Below, piece after piece: positions 35,160 through 46,565 of a stretch of DNA of 64,000 bases. Position 1 is the stretch's first letter. Each line of letters starts with the position of its first letter. Location: contig JAPYXD010000680.1 of NCBI GenBank assembly GCA_030998225.1, positions 7,874,001 to 7,938,000 on the forward strand, read 5' to 3'. The notes under the pieces were generated by a model. That model was not told the DNA's origin, made no database searches, and saw only the letters and a list, made by a program, of their open reading frames with translations. This stretch comes from Diplolepis rosae. Its lineage: Eukaryota; Arthropoda; Insecta; Hymenoptera; Diplolepididae. The translations under genes were made by a program, and so were the position numbers.

Positions 35160-35420
35160 AAATATTATACAAGCGGTAAATTAAAATTGATAGATTTATA
35201 TATTATGCAAAATTGATATACATTCATATTAAACTTGATAACTTTTCAATCAAAATATATTCAGATTAACGAACATTATTAAAATATTTACACATGTGTA
35301 TTAAAATTTAAATATAAGTTTGTATTTTCTATGATGAAAATATTTCAAATTCAATATACGTTAGTGAAAAAAACTTCCATTACAGGTAACGGAAGTTTAA
35401 TACAGAAATTTCTAACAGTG
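35160..35420. mobile_element. MITE, family B copy 3, left-truncated
   Basis: Starts within the family at TACAAGCGGTAAATTAAAAT and runs to the intact right end ACAGAAATTTCTAACAGTG. Contains a small extra palindrome, AAACTTCCATTACAGG / GTAACGGAAGTTT, absent from the other copies. Confidence 0.65.
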
Positions 35421-36398
35421 ACATCAAAAATGTGATTTATTCTTCTCTAAATCATAAAATCTTACTTTCAAAGCACCTATGAAATTGAATAATTTCTAAA
35501 TCAGAGATCTTCCTACATGCAATTTTATTAAATTTAAACTACTAAAATTTTAATGTCTCGAACTTTAAAATATTTTGTTATCACTTAAATTTAAAATAAT
35601 TTTTTTTTGAGAGTATTTAATTATTTTGAAAGCATGCTATTTCAGTGGAATAATATTTACAAACATTATAATAAATTTCAAATTATTTAGTATTATTCAC
35701 AGAAAGATTTCAAACTCTTTAAGTATGAATTATAATAAATTATAATCGTTTTTAAAAATTTTTATCACTTTCAAAATTGCTCAACAATTTCTAAAAAATA
35801 GTTTATTACATGCGAAAAGAAAAATGTGGGAGCGCTTAAATACAATATAATATTGCATCGACCATGTAATACTTATTATTGTATCGATTTTTCGTTTACA
35901 GAGTTTATGTCTTTTTCTTACGTTTTCGGGTTAAAGTTCATCCATGCGACCAACGTCTTTATCTATTTATCCCAACCTAAAATTCTATATTTCCCTGACT
36001 AATCTCTTGATTATAAAAATATCCACCACGTTAATTAAATTCTCTGCTCATAATGCTGTTCTTAGAATTTCGAACTACTAAACTCTGTAATGAAAATAAA
36101 TACACTTTCATTAAATAACTTGCACTAAATTTTCACGATTTAGGGTGAAAGAACCAATTGTCGAGGAATTAGTAATTTCACCAACATTGGCATTTTAAAC
36201 CCTACAAATAAGAGCATCTAAGTGGTTCAAGACTGTTTTTATTGAAAGGGAATCAAAGTATCCTTTTTTAATCTTAAATATATGGAAAACCCTATTTTTC
36301 GTGTCATAGGAACCAATTGCTCGATTTGTTGATACCATTTTTCAAGTTCACCATGTCTTAACCTAATGTATCTCATTCAATTATAAAATGCTTTTTGT
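35421..36398. other. AT-rich stretch, nothing supported
   Basis: 35697-35725 (CACAGAAAGATTTCAAACTC) is a faint family I relic. 35880-36010 is somewhat more complex, without an open frame. Confidence 0.35.
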
Positions 36399-36402
36399 TC
36401 AA

Positions 36403-36743
36403 GGCCATGGATCAACCAGACCATGTGACTAAACTCTTGTAATTGTTCATGTATAAGATAATTTTTTCGTTTTATAAAACATCTTGCTGACAATTTGGAA
36501 AATTCAACAAAAGACGGTAAAGAACGTCTGTCAACTTCGTTTGAATGAAAATTTTGCAGTTAACTGTAATTGTCAATAAGTTCTTCAATTTTTTTCAAAA
36601 TTAAAAAAAAAAGTTAACAGACGTGTTTTATTGTCTTTTGTTATGTTTCCCAAATTTTTAGAGATATTTTTTGAATTAAAAAAATTATCTTACATGATCG
36701 AGTAATGTATGATTTAGTCACATGGTCCGATTGATCCATGGCT
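36403..36743. mobile_element. MITE, family H copy 3
   Basis: Ends GGCCATGGATCAACCAGACC and, on the other strand, AGCCATGGATCAATCGGACC; both continue with ATGTGACTAAA. The flanks are TCAA and ATCA, so the TTAA duplication seen in the sister copies has decayed or was imperfect. Non-coding foldback of 341 bases. Confidence 0.75.
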
Positions 36744-36747
36744 ATCA

Positions 36748-37649
36748 GGAATATTCTTTGATTCCTGTAAATAACAGGATAAAAAATAATTTTACTTCAC
36801 TAAAAGGCAATTTTGTTTAATAAAACAAAACCTTTTAACTTAATTAAGAATTTTTTGCAAAGATCACCATTAATTTATTCTGTACATATTTTACAATTAG
36901 TCCTTGCGTATTTTAATTAAACTTAACCTGGTCAATAAAAATCAATTGTTACACGCTCTCAGAATCAACAATCGAAAAATATTGCACATTCAATAAATGA
37001 CTTTACCCCATTTTTCGAGTCAAGAAACTGATAAATTGAGCTTGACGAAATCTTAGCACCATTTACCAATTTTTGATCCAAAGAATTTTAAGTATCTTTT
37101 TCAAACGCAACTGTAAGTTATTCATACAAATTTTTATACCTTTGACGTACTATATTAATTTTTAAATAAAACTAAGGGGCTCAAAAAATGTACTATTTCT
37201 GAAATCAAAATGATAGAAGGCACGCAGGGAAGAAAATAGCACATGACATTTTTCTCTCAGTTTTATGGGAGACACAATTAATTGCATTAAACTGTAAAAA
37301 AATAACTTCTCTTCCAGTGCACAATTTGTTTCTGACAACAAAAAACAAATTTAGAATATTATAGTATTTCATATTTGCAATTTCATTCACTATTTATCTG
37401 CAAAAGTAACTCCAACAACTCGACAACTGGTATCGACTGGCTAATTGGTGCCTCCACCCTATTAAAGCCTTAATGCAGTAATTTCTCAACAGTTAAAAAT
37501 ATAAGAGAAATCCTTTTTTTCTCTCTGGGAATAACTGTCCAGCATTTTAAAGTGAATAAAGAGATTAGAGTCTTAATAAACTTTTATTTAGTGTGGAACA
37601 GTCAAAGAACAGGTCGCCTAACTCCAATGTGAACGCGACCTAAAGCTTA
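36748..37649. other. AT-rich stretch, nothing supported
   Basis: Short chance frames only (for example 61 codons, minus, 37205-37390). Confidence 0.4.
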
Positions 37650-38230
37650 AAATGGTCAATGGCGGGGGAAGATGGCGCGAAGCACGGAGTCTGTAACTGC
37701 AACGCGTTCCAGACAGGACGTCGACGCTGGAGCAGAGTTTCGTATCGATCGATCTGGATGCTGGAAAGTTGGTGAATGCGGGCGGCGTGGGTTTGGGTGG
37801 GATGGGGGGGGGGGATTGCCAGGGGCAGACATAGTCGGGTCGAACCAACCCCAGCAGCTTGCTAACAGGGATCCTGGGGTTTCAAACACAAACCTATCCT
37901 GCATCAGTTCTGGGACCGGAAGAAGGGTGCAGAAAGGCGTGCCGCATGCACTTTTACCTCGGCTGATTCTTCTCGACGTGCGGCCACCCTTCTCCCCATT
38001 TTTTTCCTCATTCGAAACTTTCACCATTTCGGCGTCTGTCGGGAATAAGAATGGATCTTGATTACCTCTAACTTTTTCCAGAAAATTGACGAGAAGTTTC
38101 TCACTTGTATGGTTTCGATGCCCTTGGGTCTCACTGATTGGCTGGAGAATTTTGAGATAAAATCTGCATCCATGGGCGGTCGCGGTGGGTAAATTTAGCT
38201 CTGGGGATGAAGGAGAATTCCGATGCAATT
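37650..38230. promoter_or_regulatory. GC-rich island, possible promoter and first exon
   Basis: The most GC-rich sequence of this part of the window. The plus strand has GGGGGAAGATGGCGCGAAGC around an ATG at 37672, matching YY1 and the TISU-type start context, opening 129 codons (MARSTESVTATRSRQDVDAG onward, Gly/Arg/Ser-rich). An inverted CCAAT (GATTGGCTG) lies near 38136. The minus strand is open for 190 codons across the same DNA (Pro/Ser-rich, no domain). Both frames are easily open by composition alone, so I call a regulatory or first-exon island rather than a gene. An 11-base G run lies at 37804-37814. Confidence 0.35.
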
Positions 38231-39211
38231 TTAAGTTGAAATTGATAGAGATCTAGATCAATATTTTGCAATCGAAAGTAAATCTTTAATTAAAGAAATA
38301 AGGTCTTATCTTATTTTTGAACCGACATAAATTCGTTTAATTTAGATGTTTTTGAGGAATGTTGAGTTTGGGGTTCTTAATTTAAAGGAAAGCTTCGTCT
38401 TGAAAATAAACATCCTTTTAATATTGATTTTTGATGATTTTGAATTTTATTTTTTGATTAAATTGTGCAAAATTCAATATGGATTATATTATTTAAAATA
38501 CTTCAGACATGATAAGAAAAATGTAGGATTCTTGAATTTTGTTTTCTACTAGTGTTCGCAATTAGTTTAATGAGATAGTGATTGAAATTTATTATGTAAA
38601 AATTTGAAACATGAATGCCGCAAACTCTCTAAAATTTAAAATATTATATATTATGGTAAATGTTTCGAAAGATCTTTTATTTTACGACTATAAGTAAAAG
38701 TGGCTGTAAATTTATTATTACAAACTAGCTGCAAAGTTACCATCTACGTAATAAATTTCCATTGAGGAAAACTTATATTTTGTGAATATTAACAGTAAGT
38801 TTTATTCACATTCAAAACATATAAATCATAATAAATTAATTAGTAATTTGCATTATTGTCATTATGATACTACTTAAAACTTTTTAATTTATGTAATTTT
38901 CAAAATGAAACTTTCATGATTAACAAAATTATTACCCTTTTTGTTGCAGGTGAGTTGAATTTTCACACCTAGTCCTTCAAGGTTCTGTGAGTTGAAAATA
39001 CACATTTTTTTCTCATAATCCTAAAAATCTTTAATAAAATTGAACTACATAATTTGAATGCTGTTGTTTATTTAGAAACGAAGTTGATAATGTTCAAATA
39101 AAAACTTGGAAAGTCCTAAACTTTAAAATCCACCTTTAAGTTTTGACATCTCAACCTAATCTGACTTTTTAAACGGAAAACCTATAATACTTATCCTTTC
39201 TCAACACATTC
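38231..39211. other. AT-rich stretch, nothing supported
   Basis: A 68-codon plus frame (38346-38552) is Phe/Leu/Lys-rich by composition only. No repeats recognised. Confidence 0.4.
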
Positions 39212-39213
39212 TA

Positions 39214-39517
39214 CACGCAGAGAAAAGATCAGTAAAATTGACAGGAAGTTCGGTACTTATTTGGACAACATGACTTTTCAGTAAATTTTACCAGAAGTTG
39301 AGTTCAATTAACAGATTTTCTGTACGTTTCACTTAGCGTCCAGTAAAATCTACTGAATACCAAAAAATCCGAGTTAAGTTGATTGTACTGTACGCTAAGT
39401 GAATTGTACACAAAATCTGTTGATTCAACTCAACTTCTTGTAAAATTTACTAAAAAGTCATGTTGTCCAAATAAATACCGAACTTCCTGTAAATTTTACT
39501 GATTTTTTTTCTGCGTG
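39214..39517. mobile_element. TA-flanked hairpin MITE, family S (304 bases)
   Basis: Ends CACGCAGAGAAAAGATCAGT and, on the other strand, CACGCAGAAAAAAAATCAGT. TA on both sides (39212-39213 and 39518-39519). The arms of roughly 130 bases are nearly colinear (TTCGGTACTTATTTGGACAA versus TTCGGTATTTATTTGGACAA). Non-coding. Confidence 0.88.
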
Positions 39518-39519
39518 TA

Positions 39520-40450
39520 TATTGTGTCTTCAACATCCACATGAGAAAATATCCTAGATTGTAAGAAATTCTTTTGCAGTTGTCAAGAAAACAAGACAGG
39601 ATAAATATTTAGCGTCAAGTCTTGTCACTTTTTCCAAAGGACATCGTACCTAGAATGCAGGCGCCGCTCGATGCAGGGCGTTGAAAAATCCGAGGAGCTA
39701 TATCGTAAAGAACCGGCGCGGCGCGTCTTGGGCCGCAAAGTGGAAAGAGTATTAAATTGCTTATGCTTTATAAAAGGAACCGAGCAGGTCACGCGCAGAG
39801 GAGGTGAGACGCTATTGACGCACAAGTAAAGGAATGAAGAAAAAGAGAAAAAAATGAAGAACATGTCTTCTCGCGAATAAGCAACGAACGTTTTTCTCTA
39901 CCATGTGAAGTCGGATCTGAAGACGTAGGTGTAACATCAATGTTCTCAGAGGTGTGGCAGTGTCAACTTGCATTGCTCTAAGCTCTAAGGATAGCAGAGC
40001 AACGAGGATATAAGACACACTATATACGATCGACAGAAGACCCTCGTCATATAGATATATATACCAATGCAATCCTCTGGATGATAGCATGATATACACT
40101 CATCTTCTCTTTGGAGGAATTCCCAGAGGCGTTTATAAAACGATAGAGGCGTAATATCTGTTTGTTCGTGATAATGAGTTTCCCCATGATCTCTAACTAA
40201 GTACAGCATGACATCTAACCAGAGACGAACTCGACCCTGTCTCATGTTTATCCAACTGCTCTAGTCATGAATTTGTTTTGTGGTATGGAATAATTGAGTA
40301 ATTGAAGAACGAGAAAAAATCGAGGCTGAGGCAGATTTTCTTTACTCTTTCATTATTGTCTGCAAGAGTCGATTATGTTTGAAATTTTAATTGACAATAC
40401 ACTATTAAAAATTCCTGTATTTTACTCGCAATTCATGTAAATGGACTGTT
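39520..40450. other. No supported gene; island 39640-40260
   Basis: 39650-39810 is GC-rich (GGCGCCGCTCGATGCAGGGC, ACCGGCGCGGCGCGTC) and followed by TATAAAAG (39769-39776), a good TATA box on the plus strand. No clear initiator or ORF follows. Minus frames of 79-95 codons overlap and look fortuitous. Confidence 0.3.
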
Positions 40451-41472
40451 TTCAGCAAGATATATTTAATTAAAAATAGTTTCATCTTTTAAGGTAGTTG
40501 TGTTAAAAATAAGGTCTCTGGAAAAAAAGTTTTTTTATGATTTTAAGACTTAAAATGATATTATAAATCGTGTCTTATGAAAAATTAAAAACATTTTTTA
40601 TGAAAAATAATACTTTTGATAATGTTTTTTTAAAAAGAATTTTACTTTATTCCGCTTTTTAATATTTTTTTTGAATTATTAGATTTTTATACAGAATGGC
40701 CTATTTTTTAGGGGAAAATATTCTCTAAAATTCTACTGTATCCAATTTCATAAGTGACATTTTCAGAGGTTAAAATCGTTAAAGGAATTTCTTTGAAGAA
40801 ACATTATTTTTTCATTCAACTATATTTGAAGGTATTTTACTTATTTTCAAAATTCGAAAGAGTAGAGTTGTATAGAATATTTTCTCCGAAAAGATAAGTT
40901 ATAATTCATGCAATGGAAGTTTTTTCAGCAATATATATATATATTTGATTTAAAACACTTTCATCTTTCAAGATGGTTATGCTAAAAACCAGATCTCAAT
41001 TAAAAAAAATTTTCTATGATTCCAAGATTTGAAATTATATTATCAGTCATGTTTATAAAACAAAGAAATAATTTTTTTTTAAACTGATTGAATTTTGATA
41101 AATCATTGCTTCTGTTTCTGGGAAAAATATTTCCTACAACTCTACTGTTTCTAATTTTAAAAGTACAGTTTTCAGTAGCTGGAATTGTCAAAAGAGTTTT
41201 TTAAGAAGAAACATTTTTTTTAAATAACTACGTTTGAAGATTTTTTGCTTATATTCAAAACTGGAAACAGTAAAGTTGTAGGAAACATTTTCTCCGAAAA
41301 AAGCCATATTTTATGAAAATCCATTTTCAAAAAATTGGTAAGAAGCGATAGTAAGGAAAAATAGTGTTACACAAAACATTAAAAGTATTGATTTCGTAAA
41401 AAATAATGAATTTCTTTTCATAAACCACGACTGATAATATCATTTCAAGACTTTTGTTTAAATTTTGGTACA
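40451..41472. repeat. Foldback element, family C copy 3, with tandem duplication
   Basis: The left unit (TTCAGCAAGATATATTTAAT..., from 40451) restarts at 40925 as TTCAGCAATATATATATATA, a direct duplication of about 474 bases. Both units contain the family C block beginning GTT(A/G)TG(T/C)TAAAAA and ending near the palindrome centre. The second unit alone runs on into the right arm (CACGACTGATAATATCATTT, then TTTTGGTACAC). Confidence 0.65.
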
Positions 41473-41544
41473 CATGTGTATCTATTTTCAAAATTCATAT
41501 TAATTTTATTATAATATTATTATAAACAACTGAAGTTTAAGATA

Positions 41545-41798
41545 CACAAGAAAAAAATTAGTCGCTTAAAATTTAAGTTACTGTCGAAAACTCTTAGAAA
41601 TCAAGTTTTATAAGACGCAGTCGCAAAACATACCAGTGTCTACATTCAATGGTGTTAAATTTTTTTTTACTATTCAATGAACTTCTTTTGCTATTCAGTA
41701 AAAAGTCACTGAAATTTTCTGCGACTGCTTTTTATAAAACTCTATGTCCATGAATCTTGGAAAGAAACTTAAATCTTAAGTGACTAAATTCTTCCGTG
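41545..41798. mobile_element. MITE, family L (254 bases)
   Basis: Ends CACAAGAAAAAAATTAGTCG and, on the other strand, CACGGAAGAATTTAGTCACT. TA before and CA after. The arms share CTTAA(A/G)ATTTAAGTT and a GTTTTATAA(G/A)A(C/A)GCAGTCGCA block near the centre. Confidence 0.7.
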
Positions 41799-43882
41799 CA
41801 TGCATAATAATTTTTTATATTACACAAAAATATGAATTTCAGTTTATTTCTTGCACATAAAAGCCTATTAAAATTATTAACATTTTCAATAATGAAGAAT
41901 AGAATCTTAAAATGCATATCATACGGAAAAAATGAATGTTTACTATCAAGAGCATTTATCAAGTAAATCACGTGCACAGAAAAATTGAAAAAAATGTGTT
42001 GCAATTTTTTAAAATTGTTTTTGGATTTTCCCTGCTTCTTTTCTTCAAAAGATGCAGAAAAAAGTGTATCAAGGAATTTTAAGTAATAATGAAAAGTAAA
42101 TTTTTGAAAATTTAACAGGTAATTTCAGTAAGATTTACCGTTTTTTGTAAACATAACAGATTTGTTGATACCCTACTGAAATATCTGTGCATGAAAGTTA
42201 CAGAAAATTTATGCTGTCATACTCTTCCTCTTGGTATAAAAACCAAACATTAAGATAGTAATGCAATTTTAATATTGAATTTAGCTTATATTTATTTGAA
42301 AATACGTATAAGAAAACTGAAGATAAGGTTTTTGATTCACTTTCTGATTTCAGAACGCAAACTTCAGCAGAAGATGGTTTTTGCGTTTGCCTCAACATGC
42401 AATGGCTTTTGAATTTCCATTCTTTCCTGTCTAGGTCGATTCCACCTACTCAATGATTCCGCCTCTGCGTCAGAGTATTTTCTGCTTTTGTTCGCTTTTT
42501 CGAGTCTGGACAAAGGTATAAATTAACCAGAATTGGAAATTCTTTGCAAACTTCTGTGAGACAATAATGCAAAGAGATAAGATGTTATTTAGGAACAAAC
42601 AGATTCGAAATCAGAATAGTCGAACTTCTCTGTTAGTAGATAATCATCATTTGAAACAAGAAAACCATGTCTTGGTTCGAACCCATTAAAGCAAAATTGC
42701 TTTCTTCAGAGTTAACGCGACAATATATTTTGGCGTTGGAGACTTGGGAATATTCATGTATCTGTCCATATTCTTCGATAGCGAAGACAAGAATTTGCTT
42801 TCTCTTTTCTTCTCTGCTTCACCTTCCTCGCATTTTTGCACCATTTCTCCGCATAACCTTTCCAGAATCGAAATTATACGTCGAATTATTCCGCGAAGTT
42901 TCAACCCGGCGCACCGCCGACTTCGCTATCCTGTAATTTAATTTCAAATTGCTCCGAAGACCGCATATTAAAGTATCCTTTTGTGCACAGGAGCATTAAT
43001 TTAACAAGTTTTATGCTTTCAAGAAAAAATTTTTTTAAGTATTGTTGTTGTCGTTGTCAATGTTACGACCTTATTTTATAATTGGCTTCATTAATCGATA
43101 CGAGTTTATTTGACATCAACGCTTTTCGATGTTTCAAATCTAAACGACACGAAAGGATGTTTTTAAAATTTGAAATTCAACAAAAATTTGATGATTTTAG
43201 GATTAATTGTAAAAAGTAATGAGATTTGTCAGTGAATAGATTCATATTTTTTTATTGGTTTTAATTTGAAAATTTTAGTAATCTAAACTCTCAATATATT
43301 ATCTAACGTTCATGCTCGTTTTTATTACGTTTAAAATGCTGTAACTCAGATTTATGAGTTATCAATTATTATTCAAAGGAATGAATATAATTTTATGTAA
43401 TCCAATAAATTATTCGGGCTGAGCTCTCGCTAAAATTTTGGAAGCTTCATCAATTTGAATTTCTTAATTCACTCTGTTAAAATTATTGATCATTAAATTT
43501 TTACGATATCGAGTTTTTAAACATTTCTTTCAAAAGTCTTATAAAAACTAGTCGTATATTCATTCTATGAATCTTTTCTGCGATAAACTCTAGGAACAGC
43601 AAAACATTATAATATCAATCATCAACGAAACTTAATATTTCTAATAAATTTCACAGAATCACTTACCGAGATCGTAACGCGGATAATATTTTATTATTTC
43701 TCTTATGATTTCATAGATCAGTGAGAAAATAAATGTGATACAGTTAAATGTAATTTCGTTTTTTGTTTAGAATTTACGTTAATTATTTGACATTTCACTC
43801 TGAAAATTGTTTTAGGACATTTAACAACTGAAAAATCGATCTCAACATATTTTCATAAGCAAGCAAAATTGTTGGAAACTCA
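41799..43882. other. No supported gene; partial family J repeat and an island
   Basis: 42112-42200 holds a family J left arm (ATTTCAGTAAGATTTACCG). 42660-42950 is less AT-rich, with overlapping frames on both strands (89 codons plus, starting MSWFEPIKAKLLSS); no family recognised, no convincing splice sites. The rest is AT-rich. Confidence 0.35.
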
Positions 43883-44830
43883 CACAGTTAGAAATTTCTA
43901 CTGTAATTTTCCGAAACACCCTAATTGCGAAATGCCGAAGCTGATAATACGGCACAATATTGGCCCAATCTCGGCAGCCAACAGTCAGCTAATGTTATTG
44001 GGCCAGTTTTGCCGTTTGCTTCGGTCAAGTGCTGGGCCGACGACGGCGGCCTTTGCCTAGTGTTTAAATTTACCGACCTTCAGTCGAAACTTGGCCCAGT
44101 GTCGGCCCTACACCAAGCCGATTGTCATTTTTACTATGGCATCCAGTTCTGAAAGTAGAAGAGCCAGAGTCGGGCTCATGGACGGCACATTACTGGGCCA
44201 TGTGTCACTTTTACCACAGCACACCATTCTGGAAGCGAGAAAACCAGATTTCGGCACAGCATCGGTCCGTTGTTGTGCCGAAAACAAGTGTTGGCGGCCA
44301 GAGTTTGGGCCAGAATTGGCTGCCAAGTGCATACCGGAGTTATCATTCCAGCAGCGGCACAACATTGGCAACCGATATTCGGCCACATTTTTGCCAATGC
44401 TGGACCAGTGTTGGGCCGTATCTAACTTCGCACTTGGGACGTGACTGGAGTTTTATTTAGTTACAATTTCGTAAAATTAAGATAGCATTTCAGGTAATTC
44501 AGTTACTTTTTAGTAAATTTAACAAACAAATTCTTAATTTTCAGTTTTGGATAACTGGAGTTTCATGCAGTTACGTGTAACTAAAATTTTTTTTACAGTT
44601 TCGTAATTTCATAATAAAATTTATAAAAATTCTGTTTCAGTTTGGTAGGTTTACGATACATTTTATGAAAATTCAGTTGAGTTTTATATTAAGAAAAAGA
44701 TCAGAAAATTCCGTACATTTATCGCAATTTCAAGATACCTTTACTCAAAATCATCATAAATATCGTCAAATTTTACGTTACCTTTGTAACCTAAAAATTT
44801 TGTGAATTCCCAAACATTTTTAACGGCATG
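43883..44830. mobile_element. MITE, family A copy 3, split by a GC-rich insertion
   Basis: The left end CACAGTTAGAAATTTCTACT reaches CCGAAACA and stops. The family resumes at 44439 with ACGTGACTGGAGTTTTATTT and runs to the right end AACATTTTTAACGGCATG. Comparison with copies at 49800 and 50291, where GAAAC(A/G)CGTGACTG is continuous, proves the interruption. Confidence 0.8.
43919..44438. mobile_element. GC-rich 520-base element inserted in family A
   Basis: In sharp contrast to its AT-rich host, it is packed with TTGGCCC/GGGCC and CGGCACA blocks. Short inverted ends (CCCTAATTGCGAA and, other strand, CCCAAGTGCGAA) coincide with the break in family A. CGGCACANNATYGG-like blocks recur at about 43951, 44184, 44263 and 44364. 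A direct repeat of 80-base period runs from 44123 and from 44203. Frames of up to 117 codons occur in all directions, as expected of such DNA; none resembles a protein family. Probably a MITE of an unassigned superfamily; the target duplication is at most two bases. Confidence 0.6.
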
Positions 44831-45644
44831 TATTTCATCAAAAGCATAATTATGACACGTATAAAGGTAATTTATATGATGATTCGTAATTGTGTTGAGG
44901 GTCTTCATGCAATTTTGGTTAACCACCACCCCATTTCAGTAGTAAGACAATTAGGAAATCGGTCCGGAGGGTGTTTTGAGGGTTAAATACCGAGAGGTGA
45001 AAGATAACTTTTATTTACCCATTTTGTCCTGATAAATTACTTAGACTAGGGACAGCAACGAGAATTCGAGAAGCGAAGGCACGTCAGGGATTTTCACCCA
45101 CGAAAATATATATCTGCAACGTGTTCATGAAAGAAGATCCTTCGTGTTTCCTTGCTATTGAAGAATCTCAACTGCTTTCCAGTCTACACACCGTCGCAAC
45201 CTCGTGTGACCCTCTCAAAATCCAATTTATACGCCGGATTATTCTAGAGACGTCAGAGTTGGAGGCTAATTCGACAGAATTGCTGGGATTGTCTAGCCTG
45301 GGACTGGAATTGCTGAATTGCAGAGAATAGGATGAGTAGGATTCTGAGAGAAACGGGCGTGCGGTTTCCGGGCTTTGGAAGCAACGTGGCCGATAAAATT
45401 CGTCTTGGCGTCTTCCAGAGAGTAATTTAAGGAGGGATAACTAATTTTTTTGTAATGACGGCGTTTTTCCTCAAAACATCATGAAGTTCTGACATGAAAG
45501 AAGCTTGCCAACACTGAGAAGAGCGCCCCAAGCGGAAAAATTCATTTTATTATTGACACCTCGGCATGCAGCTGTTCAAAAATTGAGTCTTGGAAATTTT
45601 TAATCATCCAAACATATGAGTATTGGAAATATGAAAAATGTGTG
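44831..45644. other. No supported gene; island 44950-45430
   Basis: 44950-45430 is less AT-rich, with a 69-codon plus frame (45121-45330; MFMKEDPSCFLAIEESQLLS onward) of no known family. Possibly regulatory or an isolated exon. Confidence 0.3.
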
Positions 45645-45889
45645 TACTGTTAAAAATCTTATTAATTTTAATAGATTTTAATTTACAAGCGGTAAATTAA
45701 AATTAATAGGTTTGTATATTATGAAAAACTAATATATATTCATATTAAATTTAATAACTTTTCAATCAAAATATATCAAAATTAACAAACATTATTAAAA
45801 TATATACACATGTGCATTAAAATTCAAATAAAAGTTTGTATTTTTTAAGATTAGAGTATTTTAAATTTAATATACGTTACTGAAAAAAA
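45645..45889. mobile_element. MITE, family B copy 4, cut short
   Basis: Begins TACTGTTAAAAATCTTATTA and follows family B through ATTTAATATACGTTACTGAA, then is interrupted by element F. The family B right end is not found beyond F, so it was lost as well as interrupted. Confidence 0.6.
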
Positions 45890-45892
45890 TTA

Positions 45893-46561
45893 GGGGTTAC
45901 ACCACTTTGGTCACTTCAAATAATCGAATTTTTTTTCTTTTATTAAGGTACTCTCTATACATACGAAAATTATATGCCGTCAGTTACAAATCGATATCGA
46001 AAGTGAAAGAGCAATTTTCGAACTGTAGAAGTAGTGGCACGCATTAGCGCGCTAACATTTTCGAAACTTTAAACGCGTTTTTCTCGAAATTGCATTTTTA
46101 AAGTCGGTGGGCACTCTAGCTTTGCCAATTTTCAATCAATTTTAATTGATATTTGCATTTTTTATGAAACTTTAAATAACGAAATTTTGGACTAAATACG
46201 TATCTTTTACATTGAATTGATGCCATTATATTAAAAGTGTATAATTTTAAACACGGTTACGAATTTCGCTAGAAAAATCTCTAATGATTCCATTAAAACA
46301 AGATTTAAGTTGATTGATTGAAAATTGGCAAATCTAGAGAGTCCACCGTACGACCATCTATTTTTGCAGCGCTCCAGTACATCGCCTGTCAAGTCGGCAT
46401 TTTTGCAAAAAAAAAAAAAATAATAAATCATTTTCTCGTTTAATTGTAGTATAATACATTATTAATGTACTTCAATTTAAATAAAAATTTTTTATTACTG
46501 CAATAAATATTTTTGAAAAAGCATAATATTTTGGGGGGGGGGGGGCAAAGTGGTGTAACCC
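45893..46561. mobile_element. MITE, family F, inserted in family B
   Basis: Ends GGGGTTACACCACTTTGG and, on the other strand, GGGTTACACCACTTTG. Internal inverted blocks include GGCACTCTAGCTTTGCCAAT against GGACTCTCTAGATTTGCCAA. The flank TTAG at the left and TTTAA at the right fit a decayed TTAA target. A 13-base G run (46533-46545) sits just inside the right end. 669 bases, non-coding. Confidence 0.7.
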
Positions 46562-46565
46562 TTTA

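Noticed and set aside
37656..38228. 190-codon minus-strand ORF, the longest in the window
   Set aside because: Opposed to an open plus-strand frame in a GC-rich island, Pro/Ser-rich, no domain, no splice support; composition explains it.
42672..42684. GGTTCGAACCC resembling a tRNA B box
   Set aside because: No A box, anticodon arm or acceptor stem can be folded around it; the upstream sequence does not make a cloverleaf.
43869..44460. Cluster of long ORFs in several frames and both strands (up to 117 aa)
   Set aside because: They lie in the GC-rich self-complementary element; simultaneous openness in all directions and no recognisable domain point to composition.
42860..45250. Similar ~20-base stretches AAATTATACGTCGAATTATT (42867) and AATTTATACGCCGGATTATT (45222), encoding similar peptides
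   Set aside because: Similarity is short and flanks do not match; may be a shared regulatory word but could be chance, so not annotated as a repeat or exon pair.
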